46,852 bases of DNA from positions 1 to 46,852 of the forward strand of contig JAJDUD010000066.1 of NCBI GenBank assembly GCA_022826825.1. Reading direction: 5' to 3'. This DNA comes from Acidobacteriota bacterium. Lineage in GTDB: Bacteria; Acidobacteriota; Vicinamibacteria; Marinacidobacterales; Marinacidobacteraceae. The notes beneath the pieces were generated by a model, which saw nothing but the letters and a program-made list of their open reading frames with translations, was not told the DNA's origin and ran no database searches. Shown piece by piece: positions 42,317-46,852 of the stretch; within the stretch, counting starts at the first letter, position 1; every line of letters starts with the position of its first letter. A program made the translations under genes and the position numbers.

Positions 42317-43555
42317 CTATGACTTAAGGAGGTTTGACGCAACTGCCAGGAGCGCGTTGGCTCCCGCCGCCACATCCTCGTCCCGCGTGAACTCCGTCGG
42401 GTTGTGACTGACCCCGCCGACGGACGGTACGAAGACCATCCCGGTGGGACAGACGCGGGACATCATCTGGGCGTCATGCCCGGCTCCGGAGGGCATCCGG
42501 CGGCAGGAGCCGCCGAGCGCCGCCGCCGCTTCCTCGACCAGCGCGATCACCCGTTCGTCGAAGACCGCGGGGCCGAAGCGTGCGAGTTCGCGCCGCTCGA
42601 TCCCGACGCCCTCGCGGTCGGCGGCGGCTTCGAGGCCGCTGAAGAAGCCGTCCTCGGCGCGCCGCAGCCGGTCCGGGTCGGGGTTGCGAATGTCCAGTGT
42701 GAAGACCGCCCGGCCGGGAACCACGTTGGTCAGCCCGGGCGCGAACGACAGGCGGCCGACCGTCGCCACCTGGCCCGGAATCTCGCGCGTCAGCTTCCGG
42801 GCCAGCAGCACCGCCTCCGCCGCGACGACTCCGGCGTCGTGGCGAAACCGCATGGGGGTGGTACCGGCGTGGTTGGCCTTCCCGCTGAGGGTGATCTCCT
42901 CCCACAGGATGCCCTGCACCCCGGTCACCGCGCCGAAGTCGGTGCCCTCCGCCTCGAGCACCGGTCCCTGCTCGATGTGGAGTTCGACGTATGCCGCCGG
43001 AACCGGGCCGGGGAGGGGCGCTTCCCCGAGATAGCCGATCGCCTCGAGTTCCTCCTTCAGGGTCCGGGTCCCCTCGGGATTCCGGAGCGCCCAGGCGCTC
43101 TCGAGGTCGAGCCCGCCGGTATAGACCAGGCTCCCCATCATGTCCGGGTGGTAGCGCGAACCCTCCTCGTTCGAGAAGATCGCGACTTCGAGGGGGCGGC
43201 GGGTCGAGATGTCCCGGTCGTTGAGCGTGCGGGCGACCTCGAGCGCGGCGAGCACGCCCAGGTTGCCGTCGTAGCGGCCGCCGTTGCCGACCGTGTCGGT
43301 GTGCGAACCGAGCATCACCGGAGCGGCGTCCGGATCCTCCCCTGCCCGGCGGCCGATCACGTTTCCGATCCCGTCCACCCGGACCTGCAGTCCGGCGTCC
43401 TCCATCCACGACCGGACCAGGTCGCGGCCGGCGCCGTCCTCGGGAGTGAACGCCAGCCGCTCGGCGCCACCCTCGGGGGTGGCGCCGATTTCGGCGAGCC
43501 GGGCGATGGAGTCGAGGAGGCGGGCGCCGTTGATGCGGAGCGGCGCGCCGCCCAT
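42317..43555 (-). CDS. M20-type Zn-dependent amidohydrolase (hydantoinase/carbamoylase family)
   Basis: This belongs to the family of N-carbamoyl-L-amino acid hydrolases, beta-ureidopropionases and allantoate amidohydrolases. The 412 residues show the two-metal site: GSHTDTVGNGGRYDGNLGVL (His, Asp), IFSNEEGSRY (Glu), YVELHIEQGPVLE (His) and GVSHNPTEF (His near the C-terminus). The dimerisation insert lies in between (GKANHAGTTPMRFRHDAG). The exact substrate cannot be read from motifs. ATG 43555 (MGGAPLRINGARLL) was preferred because it lies four bases after the stop of the upstream Asp-box gene and matches family starts. The two genes are probably one transcript. Confidence 0.92.
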   Translation of the reverse strand: MGGAPLRINGARLLDSIARLAEIGATPEGGAERLAFTPEDGAGRDLVRSWMEDAGLQVRVDGIGNVIGRRAGEDPDAAPVMLGSHTDTVGNGGRYDGNLGVLAALEVARTLNDRDISTRRPLEVAIFSNEEGSRYHPDMMGSLVYTGGLDLESAWALRNPEGTRTLKEELEAIGYLGEAPLPGPVPAAYVELHIEQGPVLEAEGTDFGAVTGVQGILWEEITLSGKANHAGTTPMRFRHDAGVVAAEAVLLARKLTREIPGQVATVGRLSFAPGLTNVVPGRAVFTLDIRNPDPDRLRRAEDGFFSGLEAAADREGVGIERRELARFGPAVFDERVIALVEEAAAALGGSCRRMPSGAGHDAQMMSRVCPTGMVFVPSVGGVSHNPTEFTRDEDVAAGANALLAVASNLLKS

Positions 43556-43559
43556 CGCC

Positions 43560-46500
43560 CTACTCGTCGGCAACGCCGGCGTCCGACAGACGCCTCAGGA
43601 CGTCGTCGAGCTGGCCGCGCAGTTCCTCGTAGCGGTTCACCGCGTCCCGGCCCGGCGGCTGGTCGGCGGTGTCGAGATTCCCGGCGAGGTAGCTGAGCTG
43701 GTCCACCAGCATCGGCTGCGAGTAGCGGACCGGCCGGGTGACCAACTCCTCGTGGATCGCCTGGAGCTCGTCGCTGCCGCCGTTCTCCATCGCCGCTTCC
43801 AGCCGGGCGGCCGCCATCCGCGCCTCGGAGAGCGCGTCGCGGGCCTTCAGCGCGAGCGCCACCTGCTCGCGGACGTGTTCCGCGGTGACCCAGCCTTCCT
43901 TGACCGTCCGCGGGTCCATCCGCAGGCGGAAGCTGCGCGCCATGGTCTGGTCGCCGGCGGTCAGCTCCACTGTGTAGCGGCCGGGCGCCGCCAGCACGCC
44001 CCGGCCCGAGGGGTTGCCGTCGCCGTCCTTCGCTCCGTCGTACCGCATGTCCCAGGTGAAGCGGTGGACGCCCGCGCCGGTCGGGACGGTCGGCGCGCCT
44101 CGCCGCATCATGCCGGGCGCCCGCATTTCCTGGGTCATCGCCGTCTCCTCTCCGGGACCCGCGCTCTGGAAGCCGCGGACCAGGTCGCCGTTCTCGTCAC
44201 GCACGTCGATCCGCGCGGTGTCCACGTCGGCGGCCAGCCGGAAGGTGAACCGGGGACCCGGGGTCGGATACTCGGGGTCCGCCGGTGAAGGGGCGCCGAA
44301 GCCCCGCCCCCCGGCGCGGTGCCGGATCTCGTCGCGCGGCTGGAAGAAGTGCGTCTCGCCGGCCGGCGGCGCTTCGTGGAGCGGGGTGACGTCGTCGAGG
44401 ATCCAGAAGCTGCGCCCCATCGTGGAGATGGCGAGGTCCTGCTGCACGACCTTGATGTCGGTGATCGGCGTCACCGGGAGGTTCTGCTGGAAGGAGGTCC
44501 ACGTCATGCCGTCGTCGAAGGAGAGGAACATCCCCCACTCGGAGCCGAGGTACAGGAGTCCCTCGCGGTCCGGGTCCTCGCGCACCACGCGCACCGGGTG
44601 GTCGTTCGGCACCCCGTTCGCGCCGTCGGTGATGCGGGTCCAGGTGTCGCCGTAGTCGAGCGTCTTGTAGGCGTGCGGCGTGAAGTCGCCGAGCTGGTAG
44701 CGCAGCACCGCGGCATAGGCCTTCGCCGGGTTATGGGGCGAGACCTCGATGTTCTGCACCCGGCCGTAGGGACCGAGCGCCGGCGGGGTGACCTCCTTCC
44801 AGGTCCGGCCGCCGTCGCGGGTCACGTGGATGGGCCCGTCGTTCGCGCCCGCCCAGATGACGCCCTCCTCGTGGGGGGACTCCTGGACGTCGTAGAGCAC
44901 CGCGAAGTGCTCCTCGCCGGTGACGTCGAGCGTGATCGGGTCGCCGGAGACCACCTGGGTCTCGGGCGTGAAGGCGGTGAGGTCCGGCGAGATGGTCCGC
45001 CAGGTGCGGCCGCCGTTCTCGGTGACGTGGACGTACTGCGAGGCGTGGAAGACCCGGTTCGGGCTGTGCGGCGAGACGTGGATCGGGACCGTGCGCTGGA
45101 AGCGGTACTCCAGGTCCTTGGGGTTGTGCCCGTAGATGTTCCAGAACCCGACGTAGTACTGCTCTTCCTGCCCGGTCCGCATGTTGTAGAGGCCGAAGCG
45201 GCCCTTGCAGTTGGCGTAGACGATGTCCGGGTCGCCCGGCTTCGGAACCACCGGACCCGTCTCGCAGCCGCCGATCGCCTCCCAGTGCGCGGTGTGTCCG
45301 CCCGGACGCGAATGGGGCGGATAGCTCGGCACCGAGATGGTCGAGTTGTCCTGCTGTCCGGCGTAGAGGCGGTAGGGGAAGTTGTCGCTCACGTCCACCT
45401 GGTAGAGCTCGGCGGTGGGCTGGTTCTCCTGGGTGGACCAGGTCTCGCCGCCGTCGATGGAGACGTTCGCGCCGCCGTCGTTCGCCTGGATGTGGATGTT
45501 CGGCTGGTCGGGGTTGATCCAGAGGTCATGGTTGTCGCCGTGGGGGGTGAACTTCCGCTCCCAGGTGACGCCGCCGTCGGTGGACTTCCAGTAGCCCTCG
45601 GCCATCCCCCAGAGGGTGTCGGGGTCGGTCGGGTGGGCGTGCAGGTTGTTGTAGTAGAAGGGCCGGTTCCGGATCGGCTGGAAGTCGGTGATCTGGCGCC
45701 AGGTGTCGCCCTCGTCATCCGAGCGGTAGACGCCGCCGTCGCTGCCCGGCGCCTCGATGAGCACGTAGACCCGCGAGGGATCCGCGGGGGAGACCGCCAG
45801 GTCCGACTTGCCGCGGAGACCCGTCGGCAGCCCGTTCTCGAGCTGCTCCCAGGTATCGCCGCCGTCCCGCGAGCGGTGCACGCCGCCTTCCATGCCGCCC
45901 GAACGGATGGTCCAGGGCTTCCGCTCGGCCTCCCACATGGAGGCGTAGATGGTGTCCGGGTCGCCGGGCTTGAACTCCAGGTCCACGGCTCCCGTCTGCT
46001 CGGACACGAACAGCACCAGTTCCCAGTTCTCGCCGCCGTCCTGCGAGCGATAGACGCCCCGCTCGGGATTGGCGATGAAGGGGTTCCCGATCTGGGCGAT
46101 CCAGACGCGGTCCGGATCTTCGGGGTGGATGAGGACGGCGCCGGAGCTGCCGGTTTCCTCAAGCCCGAGGTTCCGCCAGGTCTTGCCGGCGTCGTCGGAC
46201 CGGTAAACGCCCTTCCCGATGATGACGTTGCTGCGAAGCCCGTCCGAGCCGGTGGTCACGTAGACGATGTCAGGGTTGCTCTCGGCCACGCCGATCGCCC
46301 CGATGGACGGGCTCTTGAAGAAGCCGTCCGAGATCGGGTGCCAGTTGTGCCCGTAGTCGGTCGTCTTCCAGACCCCGCCGCCGGTGGCGCCCATGTAGAA
46401 GGTCCCCGGTTGCGAGCGATGTCCCGCCACCGCGGTGACCCGGCCGCCGCGGGAGGGGCCGACCATGCGGTAGCGCATGGCGCCGAGCACGTCGGGATCG

Positions 46501-46577
46501 GGCTGGGCGGCCGCGGGCGCGGCCATCAGCGCCGTCCCGAACGCCGCAAAGAGGAAGGAAGAAAGTCGCCTGCGCAT
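43560..46577 (-). CDS. Sortilin/VPS10-like Asp-box repeat protein, secreted
   Basis: This large exported protein has 1005 residues from ATG 46577 and a signal peptide SSFLFAAFGTALMAAPAAAQ. At least ten Asp-box (BNR) motifs of the form S/T-x-D-x-G-x-T-W run through residues 60-720: YRSDDAGKTW, YRSQDGGENW, HRSRDGGDTW, YRSDDEGDTW, WKSTDGGVTW, HVTRDGGRTW and others. These build one or two beta-propellers as in sortilin/VPS10 and xyloglucanase-like proteins. The last 250 residues hold a beta-sandwich and a helical tail. No glycosidase active site is evident. GGAGG lies eight bases upstream. It is followed by the amidohydrolase gene. Confidence 0.9.
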   Translation of the reverse strand: MRRRLSSFLFAAFGTALMAAPAAAQPDPDVLGAMRYRMVGPSRGGRVTAVAGHRSQPGTFYMGATGGGVWKTTDYGHNWHPISDGFFKSPSIGAIGVAESNPDIVYVTTGSDGLRSNVIIGKGVYRSDDAGKTWRNLGLEETGSSGAVLIHPEDPDRVWIAQIGNPFIANPERGVYRSQDGGENWELVLFVSEQTGAVDLEFKPGDPDTIYASMWEAERKPWTIRSGGMEGGVHRSRDGGDTWEQLENGLPTGLRGKSDLAVSPADPSRVYVLIEAPGSDGGVYRSDDEGDTWRQITDFQPIRNRPFYYNNLHAHPTDPDTLWGMAEGYWKSTDGGVTWERKFTPHGDNHDLWINPDQPNIHIQANDGGANVSIDGGETWSTQENQPTAELYQVDVSDNFPYRLYAGQQDNSTISVPSYPPHSRPGGHTAHWEAIGGCETGPVVPKPGDPDIVYANCKGRFGLYNMRTGQEEQYYVGFWNIYGHNPKDLEYRFQRTVPIHVSPHSPNRVFHASQYVHVTENGGRTWRTISPDLTAFTPETQVVSGDPITLDVTGEEHFAVLYDVQESPHEEGVIWAGANDGPIHVTRDGGRTWKEVTPPALGPYGRVQNIEVSPHNPAKAYAAVLRYQLGDFTPHAYKTLDYGDTWTRITDGANGVPNDHPVRVVREDPDREGLLYLGSEWGMFLSFDDGMTWTSFQQNLPVTPITDIKVVQQDLAISTMGRSFWILDDVTPLHEAPPAGETHFFQPRDEIRHRAGGRGFGAPSPADPEYPTPGPRFTFRLAADVDTARIDVRDENGDLVRGFQSAGPGEETAMTQEMRAPGMMRRGAPTVPTGAGVHRFTWDMRYDGAKDGDGNPSGRGVLAAPGRYTVELTAGDQTMARSFRLRMDPRTVKEGWVTAEHVREQVALALKARDALSEARMAAARLEAAMENGGSDELQAIHEELVTRPVRYSQPMLVDQLSYLAGNLDTADQPPGRDAVNRYEELRGQLDDVLRRLSDAGVADE

Positions 46578-46852
46578 CGCACGTGCCTCCACAAGCTCAG
46601 GACCGGAATCGGTTCCGGTCGCCACGTCCCGCTCGCTGCGGGGAACGCGCGATTCTACCGGTGGCGGCGGGGGTTTCGGTCCCCGGTGTTTCGGGTTCCG
46701 GGACTCCGGGGCCGCGCTTTCCCCGCGGGGCCGCTCACGGCGCCGCCGCGTTTGCCGCCGCGGGGCCGTCCGCCCAGCGCCGGCGCTCCCCGGCGGGGAA
46801 CGGGCCGCGCGCCGCTGGCGCGCGGTGGCAGGCGTGACGCGCCGAGGCCGAG
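46578..46852. other. Right-edge spacer with no recognisable gene
   Basis: Apart from the ribosome binding site of the Asp-box gene I see only very GC-rich DNA with short inverted G/C runs. No tRNA, repeat copy or convincing frame is visible. Confidence 0.5.

Noticed and set aside
46678..46790. GC-rich inverted runs at the right edge as a terminator or repeat copy
   Set aside because: The runs are short and imperfect, lack a T-tract and lack the two-hairpin layout.

Overview
Kind of organism. This is a high-GC bacterial chromosome segment of about 47 kb with 30 confidently called or partial protein genes, two tRNAs and unusually repeat-rich intergenic DNA. The gene content points to Acidobacteriota. 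It includes an Oar-like TonB-dependent receptor with a carboxypeptidase-regulatory N-terminus, two GWxTD-domain proteins, a sortilin/VPS10-like Asp-box protein, an HflX with a long N-terminal extension, TPR membrane proteins and an ammonia-dependent NadE. The phylum is inferred from family content only, because there is no rRNA or marker tree here. Nothing looks like phage, plasmid or CRISPR.

Layout. Positions 1-205 hold the start of a NIPSNAP gene (minus strand), followed by a repeat-bearing spacer. At 772-5289 a minus-strand unit carries pheS, pheT and a sensor-less sigma-54 activator, and pheS is preceded by a possible 27-codon upstream ORF. Positions 5331-7205 hold tRNA-fMet with its promoter, a TrkA-type K+ channel, a small membrane protein and tRNA-Thr(CGT). 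Positions 7332-9430 hold tandem squalene/phytoene-synthase paralogues, followed by a palindrome-dense spacer. At 9879-15223 are an outer-membrane barrel, rsgA and hflX (convergent and overlapping), a MITE-like element and a transglutaminase-TPR lipoprotein. At 15364-19329 lie a GWxTD protein, an S41-like protein lacking its catalytic residues, and mltG. At 19433-23701 lies an aerobic benzoyl-CoA (box) cluster boxC-boxB-thiolase. At 23748-25760 is an S9-like protein without a catalytic triad. At 25807-31419 is a lipoate/2-oxoacid dehydrogenase locus: E2 and lipA converge on E1-beta, lipB and lpdA. At 31620-36469 are a hotdog protein, nadE and a TonB-dependent receptor ending in a textbook terminator. 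At 36530-46577 are a GWxTD-TPR protein, a histidine-rich membrane-TPR protein, PPK2, an orphan 97-aa protein, an M20 amidohydrolase and the Asp-box protein.

How the genes work together. BoxB and BoxC epoxidise and hydrolytically open benzoyl-CoA, and the thiolase would give acetyl-CoA plus succinyl-CoA at the end of the route. BoxA, BoxD and a benzoate-CoA ligase are not in the window. LipB and LipA make the lipoyl group that the E2 lysine carries, LpdA reoxidises it and E1-beta belongs to the same complex, but no E1-alpha is seen. RsgA and HflX are both ribosome-associated GTPases.

Most notable. Ten copies of a compact (about 50 bp) two-hairpin intergenic repeat are spread across the window, and their stem sequences change in a compensatory way. 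Other points of interest are two degenerate proteases, a K+ channel with an altered filter and an MthK-like internal start, a polytopic protein with a membrane histidine cluster fused to TPRs, a 22-bp perfect palindrome between nadE and the TonB receptor, and several genes that look leaderless.
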